Of a stretch of DNA of 41,141 bases, positions 1-7,605 are shown piece by piece. Position numbers and translations under genes: made by a program. The stretch comes from Kiritimatiellia bacterium (GTDB taxonomy: Bacteria; Verrucomicrobiota; Kiritimatiellia; RFP12; UBA1067). Where the stretch lies: the NCBI GenBank assembly GCA_017427485.1, contig JAFRSR010000078.1, positions 1 to 41,141 on the forward strand, read 5' to 3'. The notes under the pieces were generated by a model that saw nothing but the letters and a program-made list of their open reading frames with translations, made no database searches and had not been told where the DNA came from. Position 1 is the first letter of the stretch, and each line of letters opens with the position of its first letter.

Positions 1-410
1 CCGCCGAGGCCCACGCGCTCCAGCAGCGCGCGGGCGCGGGCGCGCCGCGCGGAGCGGCCGAGGCGGCCGAGGTAGAAGTCGGGCAGCTCCACGTTCTCGA
101 TCGCGGTCGTGCGGGCGAGGAGGTTGAAGTTCTGGAACACGAAGCCTAGCTTGCGGTTGCGGATGTGCGCGAGCTCCGTGCGGGAGCGGCGGGCCACCTC
201 GATGCCGTCGAGGAGGTAGCTGCCGCTCGTGGGGGTGTCGAGGCAGCCGAGGATGTTGAGCATCGTCGACTTGCCGCTTCCCGACGCGCCCATGATCGCC
301 ACGAACTCGCCCTGCTCGATCGTGAGCGACACGCCGTCGAGCGCCGCGACCGGCTCTTCGCCGAGCGCGTAGACCTTCCGCAGGTCGCGTATCTCGATCA
401 GGTGTGACAT
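1..410 (-). CDS. MacB/LolD-type ABC transporter ATP-binding protein (partial, C-terminus off the window)
   Basis: Reading the reverse strand from the ATG at 410 gives a protein starting MSHLIEIRDLRKVYALGEEP. It has a Walker A motif GASGSGKST near residue 42 and a Q-loop (FVFQNFNLL) near residue 93. These match the MacB/LolD/YknY family of ABC ATPases, which power tripartite efflux or lipoprotein release at the inner membrane. The first 136 residues are present; signature, Walker B and any fused permease lie beyond base 1. The start codon is 2 nt after the stop of the upstream HlyD/MacA-type gene, so the two are almost certainly co-transcribed and coupled. Whether this is an ATPase-only subunit or a full MacB with membrane domain cannot be seen here. 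Confidence 0.93.
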   Translation of the reverse strand, partial: MSHLIEIRDLRKVYALGEEPVAALDGVSLTIEQGEFVAIMGASGSGKSTMLNILGCLDTPTSGSYLLDGIEVARRSRTELAHIRNRKLGFVFQNFNLLARTTAIENVELPDFYLGRLGRSARRARARALLERVGLG

Positions 411-412
411 CG

Positions 413-1693
413 CTATCTCGCCGGGGGGCCGGCTGGCGGCGCCTTCGCGCTGTTCTTCGACTGGCGGGCCGGACGCTTCGGCATGAACGGGTTGGACGAA
501 CCGCCCGCCCCGGGGGCGCCCATCGGCATCGCGGGCATCACGCCGAGCACCGCCTCGCGCCCTTCCAGCGCCGCGTCGCCCTTGATCTCCGTGACGGAGC
601 CGTCCGAGAGGCCCGTCCCCACCTCGGCGGGCTCCGGATTCCCGTCGGCGCCGAGCAGCCACAGCGTCTTCTTCGACTTGTCCCCCGGATGCGCGCCGTC
701 GCCGGGGCCGCCGGGCGTCGGCGGATGGTAACGGAATGCGGCGGAGGAGACGGCCAGCACGCCGCGCGCCTCGGCGATGTGTACGGAAATGTTCGCCGTC
801 ATGCCGGGGAAGAGCTTGCCGGACGGGTTGTCCGCCTCGATGATCACGGGGTACGTCACCACGGAGCTCGTGGTCGTGGACGCCATGCGCACCTGCGTGA
901 CCACGCCGGTGAAGGTCTGGCCGGGGTACGAGTCGACGGCGAACGTGACGACCTGCCCGTCATGCACGTTGCCGATGTCCGCCTCCGGCACGGTCGCCTC
1001 CACCTGGATGCGGCGGAGGTCGGTCGCGATCTTGAGGAGCGGCACGGCGTTCATGGACGACACGACCGTCTGGCCCTCGTCCACGGAACGGGTGATCACC
1101 ACGCCGTCCACGGGCGAGACGATCGTGCAGTAGCCGAGGTTCGCCTTGGCCTGGCTCACGCTCGCCTCGCTCCGCTCCACGCTCGCCTTCGCGGCGGCGA
1201 GGGACGCGACGGCGGCGTCGCGCGCCTCGAGCGCCGAGTCGTAGTCCGCCACCGGCGCCATCTCGCGCTTCGAGAGCTTCTCCTTGCGCACGAGCGTCTT
1301 CTCCGCGAGGACGAGCTGCGCCTCGCACTTCTTCACGTTCGCCTGGTTGGAGTGGAGCTCGCCGAGCGCGCTCTTGTAGTTGGCCTCGTAGACGAGCGGG
1401 TCGATGAGCGCCACGACCTGTCCGTTCGTGACGGTGGAGTTGTAGTCCACGAACAGCTTCACGATGCGCCCGTTCACCTGCGCGCCGACCTCCACCTCCT
1501 TGATCGGCTGCACCGTACCGGTGGCCTCCACGGTGCGGAACACGTCCACGCGCACCACGGGCGCCGTGCGGTAGCGCACCGCAGACGCCTCCTCTTTGCG
1601 CGTGCCGTACCAGCGCCACGCCCACCATCCGGCGCCGCAGAGGACGGCGAGCCATACGATGCGCACAAGCCATTTAGTCAATGTCTTCATCAT
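413..1693 (-). CDS. HlyD/MacA-family periplasmic adaptor subunit of an efflux pump
   Basis: The 426-residue protein begins with one membrane anchor (residues about 8-28, LVRIVWLAVLCGAGWWAWRW). It continues with a biotinyl-lipoyl half-motif (GAQVNGRIVKLFVD), a long alpha-helical hairpin rich in Ala, Glu and Lys (about 105-190), the second lipoyl half (IVSPVDGVVITRSVDEGQTV) and the beta-barrel and membrane-proximal domains. This is the MacA/RND adaptor layout that bridges an inner-membrane ABC transporter and an outer-membrane TolC-like channel. Its ATG overlaps the last 20 nt of the TolC-like gene upstream, and the ABC ATPase follows after 2 nt, so all three form one operon. The C-terminal 45 residues are low-complexity Pro/Gly/Ala and unlike the family core. 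The substrate cannot be inferred. Confidence 0.93.
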   Translation of the reverse strand: MMKTLTKWLVRIVWLAVLCGAGWWAWRWYGTRKEEASAVRYRTAPVVRVDVFRTVEATGTVQPIKEVEVGAQVNGRIVKLFVDYNSTVTNGQVVALIDPLVYEANYKSALGELHSNQANVKKCEAQLVLAEKTLVRKEKLSKREMAPVADYDSALEARDAAVASLAAAKASVERSEASVSQAKANLGYCTIVSPVDGVVITRSVDEGQTVVSSMNAVPLLKIATDLRRIQVEATVPEADIGNVHDGQVVTFAVDSYPGQTFTGVVTQVRMASTTTSSVVTYPVIIEADNPSGKLFPGMTANISVHIAEARGVLAVSSAAFRYHPPTPGGPGDGAHPGDKSKKTLWLLGADGNPEPAEVGTGLSDGSVTEIKGDAALEGREAVLGVMPAMPMGAPGAGGSSNPFMPKRPARQSKNSAKAPPAGPPAR

Positions 1694-3221
1694 TCACTTC
1701 CCTGTAAGTGCCCTTCTCTTCTTTCCTCTTGGGAGAAGCGGCGTCTCGCCGCTTTTCGGCCGCCCTGGGGGAAGCGGCGTCTCGCCGCTTTTCGGCCGCC
1801 CTGGGGGAAGCGGCGTCTCGCCGCTTCGCCTTCGGACTCGGCGGCACGTGGCCGGTGAGGCGGATCAGCTCGGCCTCGGCGAGCTCGCCCGCGTAGAAGG
1901 CCTTCGCGCGCGCGCCCAGCGCGTGGGCGTACCCGCTTGCGGCGTCCGTGAAGTCGATGCGCGAGGCGTCTCCGAGGCGGTACTGCGCCACGACGGTGTC
2001 GAGGTTCTCCTTCGCCTGCTCCACCTCCACGCGCGCCGTCGCGAGCGACTCGCGCGCGTTGTCGCGCACCGCCGCCGCCACGGCGAGGTCGCGCGAGAGG
2101 TTCTGCTCCGCCTCGTCCAGCGCCACGCGCGCCAGCTCCATCGCCACCACGGCCTCGTCCACGAACGTCCGCTTGCGGTAGCCGTCCAGCAGGCTCTGCA
2201 CCGCCTTGAATCCCCAGGACCAGTTCCACGTCGGGTCGGCGAAGGAAAGCGCGCTCGAGAACGAGAGCGAGGGGAAGAGGTCCGCGATCGCGTAGTCCAC
2301 CTCCGCCGACGCCGCGCGCAGCTTCGCGCGCAGCACCTTGAGCGACGGCGCGTTCGTGCGCGCGAGGTCGAGCGCAGCCTCCGTGCCGTACGCGGTGGGC
2401 TGCAGGTCGTGCCGCGCGAACTCAAGCGTCCGCGCCGCCACGTCCATCACGTCCGCGCGCGACGCGCGGTCCGCGGAGAGCCCAAGCGCGCGGATGAACT
2501 TGGCGCCGGCCGTCACCACGTCGTTCGAGGCGTTGATCGTGGCGAGCCGCGCGTCCGAGAGGTCCACGCGCGCCTTCAGCACGTCGAGCTTCTTCACTTC
2601 CCCTTCCGAGAACAGCGACTCCGCCTGGCGCAGGTGCTCGGCGTACTGGTGCTCGTTCGTGCGCGCCACCTCGAGCAGCGCGTCGTTCTGCAGGAGCGTG
2701 AAGTACGCCTGGGCGACGTCGTTGAACACCGCGAACTCCTCGTCCGCGAGGTCGCGCTGCGCCGCCACGAGGTTCTCGCGCGCCTGGCGCTCCCGCGCGT
2801 CGATGCGGCCGAAGTCGCAGATGAGGAGGTCGAGCGACACGTCGGAGGAGAACTTGCCCCTGTTCTGGTGCCAGGAGAAGTGGCTCGTGCGGTTCGCGGT
2901 GGACTGCGAGAAGCCGCTGGAGAGGTTCATCTGCAGCTCGCGGTCGCTCGTCACGCGCGCAAGCTCCAGCACGGCGTTCGACACGGCGAGATGCGCCGCC
3001 TCGATGCTCGGACGGTGGTTCATCGCCCATGCGACGTAGTCGACGAGCCGCAGCCCCCGCAGATCCACGCGCGCAGTCTCCTCACGCGCGCCAGCTGGGG
3101 CGTCTTCCCCCGCCGACGCCACCTCGGCCTGCGCCTCGCGCGCGCGCTTGATCGTGTCGCACCCGCACACGAGCACGAGCGCCGCCGCCGCGCAAAGACC
3201 TGTTCTGGCAAAAGTAATCAT
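1674..3221 (-). CDS. TolC-like outer-membrane efflux lipoprotein
   Basis: The protein is about 515 residues, with a lipoprotein signal (lipobox LVCGC, Cys near residue 21) and two repeats of long Ala/Glu-rich helices typical of the outer-membrane efflux protein (OEP) family. It should form the trimeric exit duct for the MacA/MacB partners encoded downstream. Two in-frame ATGs exist at 3227 and 3221. I chose 3221 because the first directly abuts the -10 hexamer TATACT (3228-3233), so transcription should begin at about 3221. The C-terminus is odd: after the last helix it carries three copies of a 12-residue repeat (AAEKRRDAASPR) encoded by a 36-bp hairpin repeat (1735-1828), then a Lys/Glu tail that overlaps the next gene. 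The tail is probably dispensable. Confidence 0.9.
   Translation of the reverse strand: MITFARTGLCAAAALVLVCGCDTIKRAREAQAEVASAGEDAPAGAREETARVDLRGLRLVDYVAWAMNHRPSIEAAHLAVSNAVLELARVTSDRELQMNLSSGFSQSTANRTSHFSWHQNRGKFSSDVSLDLLICDFGRIDARERQARENLVAAQRDLADEEFAVFNDVAQAYFTLLQNDALLEVARTNEHQYAEHLRQAESLFSEGEVKKLDVLKARVDLSDARLATINASNDVVTAGAKFIRALGLSADRASRADVMDVAARTLEFARHDLQPTAYGTEAALDLARTNAPSLKVLRAKLRAASAEVDYAIADLFPSLSFSSALSFADPTWNWSWGFKAVQSLLDGYRKRTFVDEAVVAMELARVALDEAEQNLSRDLAVAAAVRDNARESLATARVEVEQAKENLDTVVAQYRLGDASRIDFTDAASGYAHALGARAKAFYAGELAEAELIRLTGHVPPSPKAKRRDAASPRAAEKRRDAASPRAAEKRRDAASPKRKEEKGTYREVNDEDID
1735..1828. repeat. 36-bp tandem hairpin repeat, three copies, inside the tolC-like gene
   Basis: Copies begin at 1735, 1771 and 1807, exactly 36 bp apart. 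Each contains the hairpin GAAGCGGCG-TCT-CGCCGCTT followed, in the first two copies, by TCGGCCGCCCTGGGG. The period of 12 codons keeps the frame open. The same hairpin plus its CCCCAG flank recurs inside murC at 38305-38331. Confidence 0.92.
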
Positions 3222-3227
3222 GCGCAT

Positions 3228-3258
3228 AGTATAACATACCCACGGGTATGTTAGTCAA
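3228..3258 (-). promoter_or_regulatory. Promoter of the efflux operon (TTGACT / TGT-TATACT, 19-bp spacer)
   Basis: On the reverse strand TTGACT lies at 3258-3253 and TATACT at 3233-3228, preceded by TGT, an extended -10. The spacer is 19 bp, longer than the usual 17, and holds most of a palindrome. The -10 is 6 nt from the ATG at 3221, so the transcript is predicted to be leaderless. Confidence 0.65.
3232..3253. promoter_or_regulatory. 22-bp palindromic operator in the efflux promoter
   Basis: TAACATACCC-AC-GGGTATGTTA is a perfect dyad with 10-bp arms. It lies between and over the edges of the -35 and -10 elements. A dyad inside a 19-bp spacer is the layout of MerR-regulated promoters; TetR-type repressors of efflux genes also use such sites. 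No regulator gene is in the window, so which family binds is open. Confidence 0.65.
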
Positions 3259-3279
3259 TCCCGGAATCGCGGCACGGGC

Positions 3280-4671
3280 TTACGACAGGCTCCAGCCGTT
3301 GTGGTAAGTGAGGCGCAGGAGCGCGTCGGCGTCCGGGTTGTTCGCCACGTGCATCGTCTTCGGGTCGAAGGCGACGGGGCCGCCCGTCCGGACGGCGAGG
3401 TTGCCGAGGAGCACGAACTCCGTGATGCGCCGGGCCCACGCGAAGTCGCAGCCGGCCCGCTCGCCGCCCTTGCACGCCGTCATCCACTCGTCCCAGATCT
3501 GGCCGCGGCGCGGCAGCGTGGCGGGAATCGTCTTCGCCTGCGCGTCGAGCTTCGGGTCGAGGATGCGCATGCCGTCCTTGCCCTCCATCGCGATGAGCAT
3601 CTTCGCCTTCGTGCCCACGTACATCACGCCCTCCTTCGGGAGCGGCGCGCCCGCGAGCTCCTTCGGCACGGGCGGCTTGATGAGGCCGTCGTACCAGGTG
3701 AAGCGCAGCTCGGGGAAGTTCCCGCGCCTCGGGTAGTCGAAGGTGACGATGCTCGCGAGCGGAAACGCCACCTCGCTCCGCCGCGTGCAGCTCGCGCTGA
3801 TCATGCTGGGGTGGTCGAGGTCGAGCGCCTTGTAGATCGTGTTCGCCCAGTGGCAGCCCATGTCGCCGAGCGCGCCCGCGCCGAAGTCGTACCAGCCGCG
3901 GTGGTTGAACGGATGGTACACCGCCGCGCCTTTCCAGGCCTCGGGACACATCTTCGGAATCGGGTTGTCCGCCGGCCACTTGTCGGCGAAGGGACGCTTC
4001 TCGGCCGACCCGATCCAGAGATCCCAGTCGAGCGTGCCCGGCACGGGCGTGGTGAACGAGGGATAGTCGGGCATGCCCTGCGGCCACACCGGACGGCGCG
4101 TCCAGGCGTACGCCTCCACGATGTCGCCGAGGATGCCCGAGGCGATGATCTCGCGCGTGCGGCACGCGGCGTCGCTCGTGCAGGGCGACGCCGTCACCTG
4201 CGTGGCCACGCCCGCCTTCTTCGCCTCCTCCGCCACGAGATAGCACTCCTCGATCGAACGCGTGAGGGGCTTCACGCAGCAGACGTGCTTCTTCGCGCGA
4301 AGGGCCGCAAGCGTCACGAAGGCGTGCGTGTGGTCGGGCGTGCCGCAGTAGACGGCGTCGATCTTGTCGCCCTCCTTCGCGAGCATCTCGCGGAAGTCGC
4401 GGTAGCGCCGCGCCTGCGGGAACTTGTCGTACGTCTTCTTGGCGTGGAGGTCGTCCACGTCGCACAGCGCCTCCACCTGGAAGCCCGCCTTGGCGAGTCC
4501 CTTGACCTGGCCGTGTCCCACGCCGCCCACGCCCACGCCGCCGAGCGTGATGCGGTTGCTCGGCGCCGTCGGACCGCCGAGCACGTGGCGCGGCACGATG
4601 GTGGGCGCGGCCGCCGCCGCCAACCCGTACTTCACGAAACTTCTCCGCGGCATGCCGCTGCTGCTTTTCAT
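3280..4671 (-). CDS. Exported Gfo/Idh/MocA-family NAD(P)-dependent oxidoreductase
   Basis: The protein is 463 residues. Its N-terminus is a twin-arginine signal (RRSFVKYGLAAAAAPTIVP), so the folded enzyme is probably exported with its cofactor. A glycine-rich nucleotide-binding loop (GVGVGGVGHG) opens the Rossmann domain, and CVKPLTRS is a variant of the family EKP motif that helps bind the nicotinamide and holds the catalytic lysine. The remainder matches the long C-terminal domain of the Planctomycetes/Verrucomicrobia type. These enzymes oxidise or reduce sugars, inositols or uronic acids; the substrate is unknown here. The start at 4671 has a good ribosome site (GAGGA, 6 nt away). It follows the GH-A glycosidase on the same strand after a 168-nt gap that contains a large hairpin. 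Confidence 0.92.
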   Translation of the reverse strand: MKSSSGMPRRSFVKYGLAAAAAPTIVPRHVLGGPTAPSNRITLGGVGVGGVGHGQVKGLAKAGFQVEALCDVDDLHAKKTYDKFPQARRYRDFREMLAKEGDKIDAVYCGTPDHTHAFVTLAALRAKKHVCCVKPLTRSIEECYLVAEEAKKAGVATQVTASPCTSDAACRTREIIASGILGDIVEAYAWTRRPVWPQGMPDYPSFTTPVPGTLDWDLWIGSAEKRPFADKWPADNPIPKMCPEAWKGAAVYHPFNHRGWYDFGAGALGDMGCHWANTIYKALDLDHPSMISASCTRRSEVAFPLASIVTFDYPRRGNFPELRFTWYDGLIKPPVPKELAGAPLPKEGVMYVGTKAKMLIAMEGKDGMRILDPKLDAQAKTIPATLPRRGQIWDEWMTACKGGERAGCDFAWARRITEFVLLGNLAVRTGGPVAFDPKTMHVANNPDADALLRLTYHNGWSLS

Positions 4672-4745
4672 AAGGATTCCTCTTCTTTCTTGTTTTGTTT
4701 CAAATTACAGAACCAGTTGCAAAACCCCTTGGGGATCTTTTCTGT

Positions 4746-4828
4746 GAACCACGGAATACACAGAACACACAGAAATACGCATGTAATTGGTAATTATTAT
4801 TCCGTGTGTTCCGTGTATTCAGTGGTTT
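4746..4828. repeat. 83-nt imperfect palindrome between the GH-A and oxidoreductase genes
   Basis: The left arm (4746-4774) and the reverse complement of the right arm (4800-4828) match at 25 of 29 positions; about 25 nt of AT-rich loop separates them. Each arm is built of an ACACGGAA/ACACAGAA-like unit. Two of the four mismatches would be G-U pairs in a minus-strand transcript. It sits 12 nt past the stop codon of the glycosidase, so it may protect or end that mRNA, but there is no U-tract. Confidence 0.85.
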
Positions 4829-4839
4829 TGAAATTACCT

Positions 4840-7551
4840 CTACAGACCTGTCTTGACGATTTCGTAGAGCATGCGCGCGCCGGAGGCGGCCTTGACCGTG
4901 GCCGTGAACGCGAGCTTGCCGTCGCGCACCGCGGCGGGGATCTTCTCCAGACGCTTGCCCGTGGTCGCGAGGCCCCACACCTCGTAGGCGCCCGGATCTG
5001 CGAGCGCGATCGTGACGGCGGCCGAGCCGTTCTGCACCACGGGCGGATACGCGCCCCACTTGAGGAGCGTCGTCTTCGCCTTGTCGGCGTAGATGTTGCC
5101 GTTAGCCTGCACGTCCGTGAGGTGCGTCACGAGGATGCGCGCCGACTGCGCGATCGGCCGGCCGTCGAGCGAGCTCGCCCACACCGTGGCCGGCACGTCG
5201 CCCACGTCGAAGGCGATGGGGCCGGCGGCGAGCGCGCCCTTCGGCGTGAACCCGCCAGCCGTGCGCGGCGTATCGATCTTGAAGCTGCCGACCGTGCGGT
5301 CGAAGGCGAGCGCGGCGTTCGGCGCGAGCGGCACGGGGGCCTTCTCCCGGTCAAGCTGCTCGCCGAGCTTGAAGGTCTTCACGCCGGCGGGCGCGGGCGC
5401 CACGGCCGTCCCCACCTGCGTCTGCCACGCGGCGTCGCGCCACTTCGGCACCACGCCCGTCGGCTTGCCGTCCGCGGGCATGAACGTGTCGGGCGTCACC
5501 GCAAGGGCGAGCTTGTCCGCGAGCGGCGCCATGTCGCCGCGCAGGAAGAGGCACACGCTCGCGCGGTCGGACGCCTGGCCGAGCGGGTCACTCCCCACGT
5601 CGAAGTAGCCGGGGACGCCGCGCCGGTCGCGCAGGTTGTCGTCGCTGTGCGAGTAGGCGAAGCGCCAGAGCCCGTCCCAGTCCTGCAGCGCGCCCATCGC
5701 GCCCGTCATGATGCCGCCCACGCCGCGGAACATCCCCGGGCCCGAGAAGTTCCACTCCGTGATGCAGAACGGCTTGGAGGGCATGCGCGTGTACGCGCAC
5801 GCGACAGGCGGCAGGAGCTTGGAGAAGACGGGGTTCGTGTTCGGGCACCGCGACGGCAGCGACCACGACCGCGCGATGAACTGCGGATGGTCCACGTAGA
5901 AATGGTCGTCCACGTAGTCGTAGCGCGCCTCGCGCATCGCCATGAGCGGCGTGTAGTGTCCGCCGCAGTTCTGGCTGGTGAGGAGCGCCTTCACGCCGAG
6001 CGCGCGGAGGAACTCGCGCTGGCGCCGCGAGAGGTCGTCCTCCACGTCCGCCATGAAGGCGATGAGCGCGGCGTTGTTCCAGGCGGGGACCTTCTCGGCG
6101 TCGTCGGAGACGCCCTTCGCGAACGCGGGGTCGGCGGCGCGCTTGGCGGCGAGCCACTTCTTCCACGCGGCCTTCATCGGCGCCTCCTTCTTGATCGCGT
6201 CCCAGCACCAGGTGAGGTGCCCCTCGTTGATGAGGGAGATGAGCGGCAGGCCCGGCTCGTCCTTGTACGCGCGGCCCGTGTACGGGTTCACGTGCGTGAG
6301 CAGGTTGCGGGAGAACGTCTTCCAGTTCTCGAACGCGGGCGCGTGGACGCCGATGAGGTTCTTGTAGACCTGCTGCGGGACCTGTCCGTCGCGGTCGATG
6401 CCGACGTCGCGCCACATCACGGGACGCGTCGTGAAGAGGTCCGTCGTCACGTAGATGCCCTTCTCCATCGCGCGGTAGAGCAGGTAGTCGAGGCGTTTCG
6501 TCCATTCCTCGTTGAACGTCAGCCGGTCCTTCGACCCCTTGACGACGCCGTCCCAACTCTCGTAGTGGTGGATGCGCACGGTGTTGTAGCCGAGACGCAC
6601 GAGGCGCGTGACGAGCTCGTCAGCGAGGGCCTGGTCGGGAAAGCTCGCGGAGAAGCAGAGGTTCACGCCGTAGAAGCGCTGGTGCACGCCCGGCCTGCCC
6701 TCGAACTCGAAGTGCCCGCCCGCGTTCTTCAGCCAGCCGTACTTGCCGGCGGGGGCGTCCTGCAGGCCCATCCCCGAGAAGTCGAGCGCGCTGCCGGCCT
6801 CGATGTTCTTGCCGTAGTCGAGCGGGATCCAGTCCGGGCCCTGCTTGACGACGACCGGCTGGTCGACGGTCACGTTCACGCCGTCCGGCGCGGAGAGGAT
6901 GCACGTGAAGGCGCGCTGGTCGCCCTTCCGGAACGCGCGCCCCGCGTCCGTCCAGATGCGCAAAGTGAAGGTCTGCACCCACTTGCGGTCGTCCTGGATC
7001 ATCAGCGGCACGGGACGGGGGAACGTCAGGGTGAACGGCTCAGCATCCCCCGCCGCGGCGAAGGAGATCGTCTGCGCGGTGGCGGAATAGAGGCACATCT
7101 TCGCGTCCTTGAATTCGGCCGGAAACTCGCGCTTCTTCCCGGACGCGTCCGTCCACGAGCCGCCCACCCACGTGCCGCACGGCAGGGTGAGCGAGAGAAC
7201 GGTCGCCTCGGGGTTCAGGTCGACTTCCGACGTGGCCGTGGCGATGTAGACCGCGCGGCCGTCGGCCGTCGGCAGCAAGGTGGCGTTACCGTGCCCGCAC
7301 CGGTCCTTCTCGTGGAACAGCTCGAACTGGGCCGTGCCGGACGCCTTGTCGGGGAAGGCGAAGTCCGACCGCACGCCCATGGACGTGCCGTCCCACCCCT
7401 CGTGGTGGACCGTGAGCGCCATCTGGGCGCCCTTGCCGCCCACGCGCAGGTTGCCGTTGATGCCCAGCCCCGCCTCAAGCGGAGCGCCCGTCGCCGCCGT
7501 CGTCAAGACCGCCGCGCAGGCTCCCAGTATCTGTTGTGCCGTAAGTTTCAT
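4840..7551 (-). CDS. Large secreted clan GH-A glycoside hydrolase (GH5-like TIM barrel with beta domains)
   Basis: The protein has 903 residues: a Sec signal (about 1-22), a beta-rich N-terminal region to about 280, a TIM barrel from about 285 to 690 and a C-terminal beta-sandwich. FYGVNLCFS and YNTVRIHHYESWD are typical strand-1 and strand-2 segments of GH5/GH2-like barrels. E443 in SLINEG fits the acid/base after strand 4, and E599 in ITEWNFSGP fits the nucleophile on strand 7. This is a retaining beta-glycosidase; the exact family and substrate cannot be set from sequence alone. The frame stays open upstream to 8112, but that part is antisense to the SpoU gene. The start at 7551 is fixed by the signal peptide and by a TGC-TATACT -10 element 6 nt upstream, implying a leaderless mRNA. 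Confidence 0.88.
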   Translation of the reverse strand: MKLTAQQILGACAAVLTTAATGAPLEAGLGINGNLRVGGKGAQMALTVHHEGWDGTSMGVRSDFAFPDKASGTAQFELFHEKDRCGHGNATLLPTADGRAVYIATATSEVDLNPEATVLSLTLPCGTWVGGSWTDASGKKREFPAEFKDAKMCLYSATAQTISFAAAGDAEPFTLTFPRPVPLMIQDDRKWVQTFTLRIWTDAGRAFRKGDQRAFTCILSAPDGVNVTVDQPVVVKQGPDWIPLDYGKNIEAGSALDFSGMGLQDAPAGKYGWLKNAGGHFEFEGRPGVHQRFYGVNLCFSASFPDQALADELVTRLVRLGYNTVRIHHYESWDGVVKGSKDRLTFNEEWTKRLDYLLYRAMEKGIYVTTDLFTTRPVMWRDVGIDRDGQVPQQVYKNLIGVHAPAFENWKTFSRNLLTHVNPYTGRAYKDEPGLPLISLINEGHLTWCWDAIKKEAPMKAAWKKWLAAKRAADPAFAKGVSDDAEKVPAWNNAALIAFMADVEDDLSRRQREFLRALGVKALLTSQNCGGHYTPLMAMREARYDYVDDHFYVDHPQFIARSWSLPSRCPNTNPVFSKLLPPVACAYTRMPSKPFCITEWNFSGPGMFRGVGGIMTGAMGALQDWDGLWRFAYSHSDDNLRDRRGVPGYFDVGSDPLGQASDRASVCLFLRGDMAPLADKLALAVTPDTFMPADGKPTGVVPKWRDAAWQTQVGTAVAPAPAGVKTFKLGEQLDREKAPVPLAPNAALAFDRTVGSFKIDTPRTAGGFTPKGALAAGPIAFDVGDVPATVWASSLDGRPIAQSARILVTHLTDVQANGNIYADKAKTTLLKWGAYPPVVQNGSAAVTIALADPGAYEVWGLATTGKRLEKIPAAVRDGKLAFTATVKAASGARMLYEIVKTGL

Positions 7552-7557
7552 GCCAAC

Positions 7558-7566
7558 AGTATAGCA
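7558..7566 (-). promoter_or_regulatory. Extended -10 of the GH-A gene, leaderless type
   Basis: On the reverse strand TG-C-TATACT ends 6 nt before the ATG at 7551, so the transcript should start at or next to the start codon. No Shine-Dalgarno is present. Confidence 0.7.
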
Positions 7567-7586
7567 TATCCGCCGCCCGCGCGATA

Positions 7587-7595
7587 TGGTATACT
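7587..7595 (+). promoter_or_regulatory. Extended -10 of the SpoU gene, near-leaderless type
   Basis: TG-G-TATACT ends 10 nt before the ATG at 7606; a leader of only about 3-4 nt is expected. It is back to back with the promoter of the divergent GH-A gene, 20 bp away. Confidence 0.7.
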
Positions 7596-7605
7596 TCCCT
7601 GCAAC

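Noticed and set aside
3301..7605. Very long open frame on the plus strand leading into the SpoU gene.
   Set aside because: It is antisense to the oxidoreductase and GH-A genes, rich in Arg/His/Val without domains, as expected for GC-rich shadow frames; only 7606-8346 is a gene.
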